From Platanthera guangdongensis (lineage: Eukaryota > Streptophyta > Magnoliopsida > Asparagales > Orchidaceae), in contig CM077159.1 of NCBI GenBank assembly GCA_039583875.1, forward strand, positions 3,592,371-3,656,370: 64,000 nucleotides of DNA. The letters are read 5' to 3'. Positions 35,701-46,585 of the stretch are shown one piece after another; position 1 is the stretch's first letter; each line of letters starts with the position of its first letter. Both the position numbers and the translations under genes were made by a program. The notes under the pieces are model-generated. The model had not been told where the DNA came from. It made no database searches and saw only the letters and a list, made by a program, of their open reading frames with translations.

Positions 35701-36000
35701 TGGCGTGATCGGCCCCCTTCGGATGACTCTTGGGTACTTGAGACGGAGCTGTAGAGTTTGGATGCCGCTCTCCTTCACCGTTATCGCTTGGACCACGCAA
35801 CGGAGATGCGTGCATTTGAGCGGGGGAGGATTGATGGCGCGGCCCCTCCTCCACCATTTGAAGACGATGCTGACGATGCTGCTGATGATCCGGTTGATAA
35901 GGCCATACGACTCAAGGACGTGAGGCGTCACGATGATGCTAACGGAAGGCTACGCTACAACCTCCGTCCACGACGTGCTACCGCCACGACAACGCATTAG
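32739..36000 (+). pseudogene. pol: Gypsy-2 RT, RNase H, integrase and chromodomain
   Basis: [50 protein letters not shown], catalytic YFDD. RNase [17 protein letters not shown]. Integrase: zinc domain [14 protein letters not shown]...CRTCQ, core [34 protein letters not shown]. Chromodomain near 35650-35755: HRFLIRWRDRPPSDDSWV. The tail LRYNLRPRRA ends at 35998-36000 inside the 3' LTR. Stops at 33261, 34518 and 34902 fall in the main frame. One indel near 35540 shifts the last part, and a stop lies at 35752-35754. Confidence 0.9.
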
Positions 36001-36913
36001 CTTTATTTATTTCTTTTTCGTGCACTCTATTTTATATTTGGAATATAAAATTATCCTATGCTTATGTGATAATTTTATATTCATTGCATGTGTTGTTATT
36101 TTTTCATTTTGAACTATTTTTAGTATTGGTGTGCAATTAGCTATTCGGATGGATGAGATTAAATCTCCATCATGAAGGGCTAAGGCTTGTTTGTAACTCC
36201 TATTTAATGGAGGCTATTATGAAGAGTTAAAGTATTGGAAAAAAGAAACCCTAAATCCCCCTTGAGGAATTTCGGCCAGCATGGAGAGAATGCTATAGCC
36301 CCCCCCCCCCCCCCCCCCCCTTGGTGTGAAGCCAAACCTTGCCTCCTCCATCCCCGTTCGGTGCGACTCCGGCGTGGCTTCTATCGGTGCGACTCCGTGG
36401 AAGAAGGAAGCAGCCTCATTCGGTGTGAAACCGGTAGATCCGTGGAGAGAGTGATTCTCCCACAGTTATCTTGTGTGAAACGCTTTCCGGTTGGGCAATC
36501 TCTTTCCTCTTCCTTGTGTGATTCTTCTCCTTAGTTGTGGTGGATTTTCGCAAATCGTTTTCTCCGGATCTTTAAATTAATCGCTGCAAGTTTTGAAACG
36601 AAAACGCCGTTGCAAGGCTTTTTATTTCCGGATCGGGTGGATCCTATTTTCCTGAGCGGATCTTGGCCTATAGCCTTGGTCTTGCTCTCAAAAAGGAGTG
36701 ACAACCTTTGTGTTTTCTTGGGGAATATTCCGACTCAAATTTCCGATCGTTGTTTTCGAGTCGACCATTCCTCCCTTGTTGTTTGTGCTGCGTTTTGTGA
36801 CGAGGAACTACTGTGGGCGATATGTGCTGTGTAGGTGCGGTAGATCTACGACGTGTAGAGCGGAGATAGAGCGTTAGATCCGTGGAGATCTCCGATCCGA
36901 CATCCATACATCA
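35832..36913 (+). repeat. 3' LTR of gypsy-2
   Basis: 1082 bp. It is longer than the 5' LTR partly because of a run of 22 C at about 36299-36320, where the other LTR has GCCCCCCC. Confidence 0.9.
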
Positions 36914-36939
36914 ATTAGGGTTTAGAGAAATCTTGAATT

Positions 36940-37375
36940 TAGATGAGAGAGTTGTCGACACAAAGTTTTGGTCTCGAAACTATAGAGAGCATGTCGACAG
37001 ACAATGCTGTTGACCTATTTATACCTTTCTAAAAACGAAGGTGAAAAGACACGTCATAATCCTCTAAATGTGTCGACACTGTTGAAAAGTGTCGACATAG
37101 ACTTCTAATGTCTCGACATAAGTGTTGACTTCTATGTGTCGACACTTATACATTTACGCTCGACGATTAGTCGATACTCCACTCGACGAAATCTGTGTTG
37201 AACCTAAGTGTCGACACCAACTCTGGATGTGTCGACACCACTCCTGGATGTGTCGACACGATTTCTCTAAAGTGTCGACACCAATTTTCTAGATGTGTCG
37301 ACATCATTTCTCTGGAATGTCGACACCACTTCTATGTGTCGACATAGACAACTCCTTGTGTCGACACCATTGTAC
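36940..37375. repeat. Internal GTGTCGACAC palindrome array of the Sirevirus
   Basis: About 14 copies or variants of the same palindrome found in the LTRs lie between the end of RNase H (37394) and the ORF3 start (29756, next to 36919 once gypsy-2 is removed). No ORF is present. The location immediately upstream of ORF3 suggests a second regulatory block. Confidence 0.8.
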
Positions 37376-37393
37376 TTAGCCAATTTTGTTAAA

Positions 37394-38845
37394 CTAATCT
37401 ATGTGCAACATTTCTAATTCAATTTTAAACTTATTGAATTTAGTTTCATCTAGAAGCTTAGTAAACATATCTGTAATTTGATAATCTGTTTTAACAAATT
37501 CTAGTGAGATATCCTCTTTTTCTACATGTTCTCTAAGAAAATGGTATCTAATTTTTATATGCTTAGTCCTACTATGTGAAACATGATTATTTGCAATAGA
37601 AATAGCACTTGTAGAATCACAAAGCAAAGGTGTTCTACTTACCTGAATACCATAGTCTTCTAGCTGGTGCTGAATCCACAGCAGTTGTGCACAGCAGCTT
37701 CCTACAACAACATATTCTGAGTCAGCTGTGGAGATTGCCACACTGGTCTGCTTCTTACTGCTCCAAGACACTAGTCTTCCACCTAGAAATTGACAGGTGC
37801 CTGTAGTACTTTTTCTATCTTCCTTGCAACCTGCAAAATCTGCATCTGAATATCCTGTCAGTAGAAAATCTTCATTCCTAGGGTACCAAAGGCCTAGATA
37901 AGGTATGCCCTTAAGATATCTCAAAATCCTTTTGACTGCAGTCAGATGAGATTCTTTTGGGCATGCTTGGTACCTAGCACAGACATAAGTAGCATACATG
38001 ATATCTGGTCTACTAGCAGTCAGATATAGAAGGGAGCCAACTATCCCTCTATACAAAGTTTCATCTACAGGTTTCCCTGCGTCATCTTTGCTTAGAGACA
38101 CACTTTTCCCCATTGGATTTCTCATGGTAGTGGATGATTCCATATCATACTTCTTTATTAACTCCAGGGTGAACTTAGACTGGGATATGGACAAGCCATC
38201 TTTAGTCTGTCTTACTTGGAGACCCAAGAAAAACTTAAGTTCTCTCATACTGCTCAATTCAAATTTTCCTTGCATTAGTTTTGCAAACTTTCTACAAAGA
38301 TTACTTTCAGTAGACCCAAATATTATGTCATCAACATATATTTGAACTAGAATAATCTTTCCTTTAGATTCCCTAAAGGATAGAGTCTTGTCTATTTTCC
38401 CCCTTGAGAATTTGTTCTCAATGAGGAAAGTAGACAGAGTTTCATACTAGGCCCTTGGGGCTTGTTTCAACCCATACAAAGCTTTCCTAAGTCTAAAAAC
38501 ATAATTAGGTTTGAGAGGATCAACAAAATATGAGGGCTGCTCTACATAGACTTCTTCTTTTAGATTCCCATTTAGGAATGCTGATTTTACATCCATTTGG
38601 AATACCTTAAATCCTTGATATGTTGTATGAGCAAGAAACATCCTAATTGCTTCCAATCTTGCTACTGGGGCAAAGGTTTGATCAAAATCAATACCCTCTT
38701 CCTTCCTGTATCCTTTTGCAACAAGTCTTACTTTGTTCTTCACAATGATCTCATTCTCATCCAGTTTATTCATAAAGATCCACTTTGTTCCAATAATGTT
38801 GTGGTCTTTTGGTTTAGGAACTAATTTCCAGACCTTGCACCTTCT
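37394..38845 (-). pseudogene. pol: Sirevirus reverse transcriptase and RNase H
   Basis: Reading in the common gag-pol frame: [69 protein letters not shown], then a stop near 38447 where Trp is usual, YVDDIIFGST (catalytic YVDD) and LSSMRELKFFLGLQV. RNase H: GYSDADFAGCKEDRKSTTG, STADSEYVVVGSC, CDSTSAISIANN, HIKIRYHFLREHVEKEDISLE, DMFTKLLD. The frame ends at 37394. These are SIRE-type signatures. Only nonsense changes, no frameshift, are seen here. Confidence 0.9.
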
Positions 38846-40459
38846 GAACTAATTCAGCTCCTCTTGCATGACATCAATCCAATGTGGGTCTAGGATAGCT
38901 TCTTCAAATTTCTTTGGTTCCACTTGAGATAGGAAGCTGGAGCAAAGAACTGTGTTCAGATTTCTGCTCCTTATTTGTACTCCTTGTCTTAGATCACCAA
39001 TTATCTGATTTGCTGGATGTTTATTTAAGTGTCTAATAGCTGGAGGTAGTCTATCTTCAGGTTGAACACCTCCAGTCTCTTCATTATGCTGCACCTCTTG
39101 GTTTTCATCAGCATCTGGAGAGTCTTGTACTCCCCCTGGACAGCAGCCACCATTTTCCACTTCCTGATTTGCAGTTGAATCTTCTGTAATGGTAAGCTTG
39201 TTCATTCTCTTATTTATACCTGTAGAACTGCAAGCACTACTTGGCAACTCACAGTTAATCAGTCTTGTTTCATCAAAGACAACATATACAGACTCTTCTA
39301 CAACTTGAGTAATCAAGTTGTAGACCCTATAAGCCTTACTATTGTTGCTGTACCCAACAAATATCCCATCTTGGGATTTGGCAGCAAATTTAGTTAGATA
39401 AGAGTTGTCATTGTTAAGTACATAGCACTTGCAACCAAAGATCCTAAAATAGGATAAATTTGGTTTTCTGCCCTTCATAATCGCATTGGGAGTCTTTTTG
39501 TGGCTCTTGGTGATAGTAGCCCTATTGATCACATGACATGCAGTGTTTATTGCCTCAGCCCAGAAATATTCTGGGAGAGAAGTGTCACTCAATAGAGTTC
39601 TAGCAGCCTCAATCAGTGTTCTATTCTTCCTTTCAGCAATACCATTTTTCTGTGGTGTTCTAGGTGAGGAAAATTCTTGAAAAATCCCAAATTCTTCACA
39701 CAGACTTGTCATACTTTCAGACTAAAATTCAGTACCATGGTCACTTCTGATTTTGACCACTGTACTGTCCAACTCATTCTAAATTTGTTTAACAAAATTA
39801 TATAAGACACTTGGAGTTTCAGATTTTTGTCTTAGAAAGAACACCCAGGAATATCTAGAATAGTCATCTACCACCGCAAAAGTATAGACCTTCCTACCTA
39901 TACTATGAACTGGCATAAGACCAAATAGATCCATATACAAGAGGTAAAGACACCTCACTGAATCCTTGTTTTTAAGGCTATGAAAGGAAGATTTGGTCTG
40001 CTTGCCTTTTTGACAAGTTGAGCATATCCCATCCTTTATACACTTAACTTGAGGACCATTCCTCACTAACTCTTTGCTAAATAGTTGGCCAATATTCTTG
40101 TAGTTAAGATGGGCCAGCCTCTTGTGCCATTTAACACAATGAGAGGCTCTCTCATCAGCTACAAGACATAGGAGAAACATTATTCTCACACTCAAAGTTA
40201 AGACAATACACATTTCTTTTTTATATCCTGTCAATATGACCTTTTGATCACTTGACCTTTTGATATGACATCCATTCTTAATAAATGAAATGTCATATCC
40301 TAAATCACTCAGCTGACTTATGCTTATAAGGTTGTGTTTCAAACCTTTCAGAACCACCATGATAGGTGTGTAGTTCTTCAGCAACCCCCTTGTTCCAGTC
40401 ATGTGCCTAGAACATCCACTGTCCAAGTACCATATAGGGGCATGGCCACTTGGACTCAC
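38846..40459 (-). pseudogene. pol: Sirevirus protease and integrase
   Basis: Aspartic protease WYLDSGCSRHMTG. Pre-integrase KWHKRLAHLNYKNIGQL with CSTCQKGKQTKSSFH. Integrase core: YMDLFGLMPVHSIGRKVYTFAVVDDYSRYSWVFFL, RSDHGTEF then a stop where Glu or Lys is expected, RTPQKNGIAERKNRTLIEAART, FRIFGCKCYVLN. Stops lie near 39779, 39722 and 38849. The frame is the same as for gag and RT. Confidence 0.88.
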
Positions 40460-40471
40460 CTACAATAATGA

Positions 40472-42511
40472 CTACTTAACCTTAGAACCCAAATAAGTTT
40501 TGGGTCCTTGGTTCATGTTAGTCTGAAATTTGATAAATCTGCCTGCAACTTTTCTGACAGGCAGATTGCTATTCTCCTTGACACTGGAATTATGCCAACA
40601 ATCTAAGGAAAATTGGTCTACCTTGCCACAGCACCAGCACTCAAACTTGTTATACCTTTGTTTATGCACAACCTTAGCTGAATTGTTTACAGCAGGTCTC
40701 TTGTTTTGTGTTGGGGCTTTGTCTTTCTTATTGGACTTGGCAGCCCATGCTATTTTCTTAAACCCTAATCCAGCCTTACCCTTTTGTGACACAAAGTCAT
40801 CTATCAAGGGTAATACAGATTTTGGCTTAGAAAAACTAGCCACAATCTTTTTCTCTTTCTGAAGTCTAACCTCCAGATTTCTAATCTGATCATTCTTGAA
40901 TGTGATTGTGCCCATTTGAATAACAGTTATGTTTTTCAATCTGGCAATCTCATTCAGCTTTTGATCCAGCAACTTCTCTGAATCTAAAGCAGCCATCTTA
41001 AGATCTGCAATTTCCATAGCCAGATTTTTGGCCAGGTTTTTTCTCTTCTTAAGTGCCTGCAATAAATCTTCATATTCATCTATTAGCTGATGAATATCAC
41101 CTTCAGACTCAGACCCATCCACATCACTTGATGCAGATGTTGCTGACTCTGACTCAGTACTACAATCTGAATTTCTAGTAATACATTGTACCTTACTAGG
41201 ACCAGGCTGATCCTGGCACTTATCTTCTTCTGAGACAACCATCAGTCCCTTGCATTGATGGTCTTCTTGTTCATATATAGAGTTCAGCACCCGGAGAAAC
41301 TCTTCTTCTTCATCTACTGCATATAGACCAATGTAGGCCTCAACTTCAGTTTCTGACTCTGAAGTAGATTGGTCTGTCAAGCTCTTCTCCTTCTTAGCAA
41401 CAAAGGATTTCTCCTTCTTGCCCTGGTGTTGACTCTTCTTTTTATCTGCAGTCTCTTTTCTTTTATCTGGACACTCAGCCACAACATATCCAGGCCTATT
41501 ACAGCAGTAGCAAACTATCTTTGATGTTGTAGATTTGCTTGGCTTGGACCTGCTCCTGTCCTTCCTGGTTGACTTCCTCTTTTGATAATACTCATCCTTA
41601 GGCTGAGATGTGGAAGGCTTAGACTTCCACTCCTTCTTCTTCGGGAATCTCTGAAACTGTCTTGTAAATGCTGCAAAATCTTCATTTGAGTCACTGCTGT
41701 TTGAATTCTGGTTGTCTGAATTGTCTGAAGCAGTTTCAGCAACTATCTTAGGAGGTCATGGAGACATCCTCCTATTTTTCTTAGTGACTTCAACCTTGAA
41801 GGCCACAGACTTTTCTCTATGCTCCCCTTTTGCACTTTTCTCTTCCTCTTTCCTAGCCATCAATTGCATCTCATATGACAGCAACTTTCCAAATAAGGTT
41901 GGAGGAGAGATATCTGCAAGTTTGGCCACTTCCCTAATGACACAAATCTTAGAGTGTCAATCCTTTGTCAAGGATCTTAGGAATTTATCATTCAGTTCAT
42001 AGGTACTGAAGATTCTTCCATAGGACATCAGCTCATTAACTATTCTATAGAATTTTTTATAACATTCAGTTATACTGTCAGACTTTCCTTGTCTGAAACT
42101 TTCATATTCCTAGTTCAACATAGATTTTCTATCTTGTCTTACTTCTTCAGAACCCTCCATGCAGACTATTAAAGTATCCCATATTTTCTTAGAGGTCTTG
42201 CAGTGAATCAAATTCTGAAAAGTTGCATCATCAATGGCACTTACTATGATGTTCTGGGCTCTTTTATCCATAGTTGCCAAGATGATCTCATCCTTGGTCA
42301 TATCTGAATAATCTTTGGGAATTCTTTGGTTTGCATCTAAAACTGAAATCTTCATAGGAATATAAGGACCTTCTTTTACTGTAATGTAGATCCTTGGATC
42401 AGAAGCCTCCATAAACAGCCTGACCCTTTCTTTCCAGATGCCAAATATCTCCTTTCTGCATATGGGTAATTTCATAGAACCTAGTTCCTTATGATTTTCT
42501 CCTGAAGCCAT
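40472..42511 (-). pseudogene. gag: Sirevirus gag with coiled coil and two zinc knuckles
   Basis: ATG at 42511 (MASGENHKELGSMKLPI), 80 bp after the LTR. The UBN2-type gag core is visible (FGIWKERVRLFME, KRAQNIIVSAI, KIWDTLI). A first knuckle (CYCCNRPGYVVAEC) lies near 41510-41470. An acidic Ser-rich region and a Leu/Lys coiled coil follow (LLQALKKRKNLAKNLAMEIADL), then a second knuckle-like motif, CWCCGKVDQFSLDC. Stops near 42110, 41945, 41755 and 40474 interrupt it, all in one frame. Long gags of this design are typical of Sireviruses. Confidence 0.85.
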
Positions 42512-43457
42512 TTTCTTGATCTTGAATCTGCCATAAGGATCTTACTCAGACTGTTAAGTCCTTCTTTGAGTAACCTGTCTATGATACCACTTGAAAGAAT
42601 TAGTGTCTAACCACCTAGAGGGGGTGAATATGTGTAATTCCTGTTTTTCTTTTAAGGAAGCAAATCAATTCAGTTGTTTACTTAGCAGCAGTAAATGTTA
42701 CAGCTAACACAGCACAACAATCACAGAAACATTCAATCACAGAGTGTACACAGATTTTATATTGGTTTCCCAAGGTCTGGGTACATCCACTTTCCCCCTT
42801 CGCCTATCTAGCAGTGTCCTAGATTTGGCCTAACTTCTGCACTTCACCTCAGATCCTCAGATCTTACAACTTAGAACCCCAAACAATGCTCCTACAACTC
42901 AGGCAATCTGTCCTACCTCAGCCTACACAAGGCCTACAACTCAGAGATATTAATCTCCTACAACTCAGGCTCACAGCCCTACCTCAGCCTTCAACAAGGC
43001 CTACCACTCAGATAAAATATTCTCCTACACTCAGCCTTTATAAAATAGGCTTACAACTCAGATCTAGAATGGATCCTACAGAAAATAATGTTTACAAAGT
43101 GTTTTACCACCACCCAGGTAGAGAGAGAAGGACTGGATGGTTTCTTGATCAGTTCTTGGAAGCAACTGATGGCAGAGCACAACCTCTCTTAGCTTTCTTC
43201 AAAGCTTCTTGAATCTGAACTCAGTAGGGTTGAACTCTTGAGAAGTTGATCTTCAATCAGCTTCTGACTTGAGATTCAGATCTCAATCTGAATCTTTCTT
43301 GGCAGCCTGGTTCAGCAACTGCACTTCTTAGATGGATCTCTCTCTCTCCAACTTCTTAGATCTTCTGTCGAAGGTCTTCTTCTTTGTGAGTTGTTAGTTG
43401 TGTATATTCTTCAATCTTCTTCTTAATTGTTGTTGTCTTCTATTGAAGGAGAAATCC

Positions 43458-43465
43458 TTTATATA
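43458..43465 (-). promoter_or_regulatory. TATA box of the Sirevirus 5' LTR
   Basis: On the element strand GACTATATAAAGG lies ~130 bp downstream of the palindrome array, and the equivalent exists at 25800-25807. Layout: palindrome array, TATA, then transcription towards gag. Confidence 0.65.
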
Positions 43466-43589
43466 GTCTTCCTCCATGGTAACTGGCTGATCCGGTTTCT
43501 AACAAACTTCTGACAGCTTTGACAGTTGCAGTAGACCGGTTAGAAATGTCAGCTGTCAAGTCATCCAGTCACTTCTTGAAATACTGTCT

Positions 43590-44205
43590 CTGTCTGAAAG
43601 TGTCGAGACTGAACTTCATCATGTGTCGACACAAGTAGACTAAGTGTCGACACAAGTGGACTAAGTGTCGACACAAGCCTTGGTGGTGTCGACACAGCTC
43701 CTTTGTTGTTGTAACTGCTTCTCGACATAGCTTCTTTAGAATGTGTCGACACTGATTCTATGTGTCGACACAAGCCTTCTTTACTTTAACTTTGTTGAAA
43801 CTTGCTGTGTGTCGACACATCTCCTTTGTGTTGACACAAGTACTTCTTTACTTTAACTTTGTTGAAGTTTTACTGTGTGTCGACATAAGTCCTGTGTGTC
43901 GATACAGTTGATGTTGACAAATACTTATGTGTGTCGACACTGCCTCTATGTGTCGACACATTTGATGTTGACTAAGTATTCCTGTGTGTCGACACTGCCT
44001 CTTGTTGTCGACACAGTTGATGTCGACAATGCTTCAGTGTGTGTCGACACTGCCTCTGTATGTCGACACATTCCTTCTGGTGTCGGCACAGCCTTTCCAA
44101 GTGTCGACACAATCTACTCCAAGTGTCGACACAGCTTTTCTCTAGTGTCGACATAAGCCTTCATAAGTGTCGACACAGCTTCTCTAGGTGTCGACACATG
44201 GACTT
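43590..44205. repeat. GTGTCGACAC palindrome array, 5' LTR copy
   Basis: About two dozen copies or near copies of GTGTCGACAC at variable spacing in the U3 region. Many are perfect palindromes. The spacing is not constant, so this is not a tandem repeat of a longer unit nor a CRISPR array. Confidence 0.85.
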
Positions 44206-44346
44206 AGAAATTTTTCTGCATTCCTGCATTTACTTAACCTCCACATATAAACTCAAAACACATCAAATACACCTTGATGCATATCATTGAGTAGGGTGAG
44301 GCTGCTTCAAATCTGGTACACATTTTCCAATGTACCCAACAATATT

Positions 44347-45384
44347 GAATGTAATGTCATCCCTAGTTTTGGTGTGCCGCCGAATGTTACTGCTGCCAGG
44401 AGTGTAGATGGTGTTTCCAATTTCTGGGATGGTGATGGGTGTGCCCCGACTGGGCAAAGTCTTGCTGCAAATCAATCTGGCCATCGGGGGGGGGGGGGGG
44501 GTGCAGTTTTGGCTAGGCAACCACTAGCTGTGTGGGTATTGGGTCGCTCTCCCTCCTTCTCTGTTAACCCGACTGGTGGTGCTAGTGGGAGTGCCAATGC
44601 CTGGGCAATGCTGCCTCCACTGCCACTGAGGCTCTTGGAGGAAAGGAAGGAATTCATTGATGAGGATGATGTTGTGCTAATGAATGATACACTCGCTGAA
44701 CGATTCATCACGCAGTTCGAATGCACTCTCGTTGGTAGGCTCTTAGGACGCAAAATTCCACCTCATGTTTTGGCATTCAAACCGCGTCAACGGTGGGAAA
44801 AGTATGGCCATTTTAGGATCACCGTGGTTAGTCCGGAATGCTTTCTTTGTGTTTTTGAATCTACGTTAGTTCGGGATGAGGTGTTACACAACAGACAGTG
44901 GCAAATAGGGCGATTTATTCTTAGTTTGGATGCATGGACTCCGGATTTCCACCCGAATAGGCTGCCAGAGGTTACAACACCAATTTGGATTCGCCTTCCA
45001 AACCTCTCGCTGGTCTTCTGGGACCCTGCAAATATAAGCCGGATTGTTGCGAAGGTTGGGGAGCCGCTGTGGCTCGATGGCATGACCAGTTCGCTTGGCC
45101 GAATCAAATACTCCAGGGTTTGTGGTAAGATTAATCTCGCTAAATCGCTTTCACTTGGAGTTCGGGTGAAAAGTCGCTTCCAGAACTTCTTTCAGAAAGT
45201 TGAATATGAAGGATTGAAAGTCCTGTGCTTTTAATGTGTATGTGTTGGTCATCGGGTGGAGGAGTGCAAGGGAAGTGCAGTCTCGACCGGTGCTGCGGGC
45301 CCGGTGGCCCCTACACAGGCTGGAGTGTCTCTGACGTCATGGACGACCGCAACGGTGGTGGCGCGGGAAGAGAACATCCCTATT
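44347..45384 (+). pseudogene. LINE2 ORF1, DUF4283 domain and zinc knuckle
   Basis: This continues the frame from 24939. It includes a Gly-rich linker with a run of 16 G near 44486, then DUF4283: LAERFITQFECTLVGRLLG, RWEKYGHFRITVV, CFLCVFES, DEVLHNRQW, PIWIRLPNLSLVFW, and SLGVRVKSRF. The zinc knuckle CF*CVCVGHRVEEC contains a TAA stop (45232-45234) between its first two cysteines, consistent with a CAA to TAA change. ORF1 of plant L1 elements is an RNA-binding protein. Cut at 45384 by gypsy-3. Confidence 0.83.
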
Positions 45385-46585
45385 TGGTGTAGGGATGTTT
45401 GTGAGATGGACGTGCTTACGTGAACGGCGGATTACCCATCACAGAACATAGAAAAAATAAGAGAGTGCTCCGACCAAAAGCGAACGAAAAGGGGTCGGTT
45501 GGCTCTCAAAAATACGGGACTCGATACAACGTCCTTAGGACCTACTCTCCAACAAGCACACAACTCGCGCCTAGCCGGACTCGATACCACGACCTTAGGA
45601 CCTACCTCTCCAACAAGCACACATCTCACCGCACCTACACAAGCATCTATTCTTTTCAAAATAAGCCGTCAATCGCAGCAAAAATATATTTAGGAGCGGC
45701 GGTAAACGAAAAGGAGGGATCAAGAACAAGTTGAGATTACCTCCCTTGTTAGCACCAAAGCGTGCCCAATCTTGGAGAACAAGTCAAGGCTTGGCCTAGT
45801 TTGTTCTCTAGCGGATCTTCCAATCCGAAAAACAAGAGGGTCAATAACAACGTTCGATTCAGATTTGCAAGCGAAAACACTTTAAAATCGCGGAAAAGAC
45901 GGATGAATAACCTCCACAAAATTCTCACAGCAAGAAACACAAAGATAGGGAAGAGATTACCCAACCAAGAAGAAGATCACACAATATTTGTGGGAGAATC
46001 ACTCTCTCCACGGTTCCACCGGTTTCACACCGAAGGGGGCTGCTTCCTTCTTCCACGGAGTCGCACCGAGAGAAGCCACGCCGGAGTCGCACCGAACGGG
46101 GATGGAGGAGGCAAGGCTTGGCTTCACACCAAAGGGGAGGAGGTGGCTATGGCTTTCACCATGGTGGCCGAAATTCCTCAAGGGGGTTTCTTTAGGTTTC
46201 TTTTTCCAATCCATAACTCATCATAATATCCTCCTTTAAATAGGAGTTACAAAAGAGATCCAACCATCCATGATGGAGATGAAATCTCATCCATCCGGGC
46301 GGTTACATACACCAAGAGTTTAATAGCACACCAACATGAAAATAAAAATAATACAAGCCAAATGTTTTAAGCAATTAAAATAAAACTAAGTAGAATTATT
46401 AAGCAAGCTTTGCGCGCCGCGGACGGAGGTTGTATCGCAGCTTTCCGTTAGCGTCCGTGGCGTTGTCATGACGCCGCAAATCTTTAACTTGTTGCGCCGC
46501 AGCAACCGGGTCATCATCAGGAAGTGTTGGAGGGGCCGCAGCAACCGGGTCATCATCAGGAAGTGTTGGAGGGGCCGCGCCATCA
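45385..46585 (-). repeat. 3' LTR of gypsy-3
   Basis: 1201 bp. On the element strand it begins TGATGGCGCGG and ends ACACCA. Its first ~186 bp encode the C-terminus of the polyprotein. A 39-bp unit is duplicated in tandem at about 46495-46575 and encodes two copies of APPTLPDDDPVAA. Confidence 0.92.

Larger units (their letters stand above)
29760..36913 (+). mobile_element. Gypsy-2: chromovirus with LTR-encoded C-terminus
   Basis: Complete structure: LTRs 29760-30829 and 35832-36913, primer-binding site (TTTGGTATCAGAGG at about 30831-30844), a single gag-pol frame 31101-36000, polypurine tract GGGGGAGGAT before 35832, and TSD ATTAG. It lies inside the Sirevirus in opposite orientation. LTR divergence is roughly 3% by eye. 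It is the same family as gypsy-3 (45385-52790). The gag-pol frame is maintained almost throughout but holds seven or more nonsense codons. Confidence 0.92.
29755..36918. repeat. Target-site duplication ATTAG around gypsy-2
   Basis: ATTAG at 29755-29759 and at 36914-36918 directly flanks the LTR ends TGATGG... and ...TACATCA. Confidence 0.9.
24940..44341 (-). mobile_element. Sirevirus-type copia with third ORF, containing gypsy-2
   Basis: On the minus strand: 5' LTR 42592-44341, primer-binding site, a single-frame gag-pol (42511-37394), a palindrome array (about 36940-37375), ORF3 (29756-26949), polypurine tract AATAGGGGGAGAT at about 26684-26697 and 3' LTR 24940-26683. Without gypsy-2 the element is about 12.2 kb. 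Large size, long gag with coiled coil, SIRE-type RT/RNase H, and an extra ORF between RNase H and the 3' LTR place it in the Sirevirus/SIRE group. TSD ATATT is intact. Confidence 0.9.
42592..44341 (-). repeat. 5' LTR of the Sirevirus
   Basis: 1750 bp, TGAAAGAATTAG (42592) to ACCCAACA (44341). A minus-strand TATA box lies at 43458-43465 (TATATAAA on the element strand). The palindrome array is at about 43590-44205. The primer-binding site (TGGTATCATAG on the minus strand, about 42580-42590) follows it. Confidence 0.9.
24935..44346. repeat. Target-site duplication ATATT around the Sirevirus
   Basis: ATATT at 24935-24939 and 44342-44346 directly flanks the outer LTR ends (TGAATGAATT... and ...ACCCAACA). 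Confidence 0.9.

Noticed and set aside
43590..44205. CRISPR-like array of short repeats
   Set aside because: Repeats are 10-bp palindromes with variable spacing and spacers shared between LTR copies, in a plant retrotransposon. No CRISPR features.
45432..46239. Identical ORFs repeated at 45432-46239 and 51643-52444 as a possible gene family
   Set aside because: They are the two LTR copies of gypsy-3; identity reflects recent insertion, not gene duplication.
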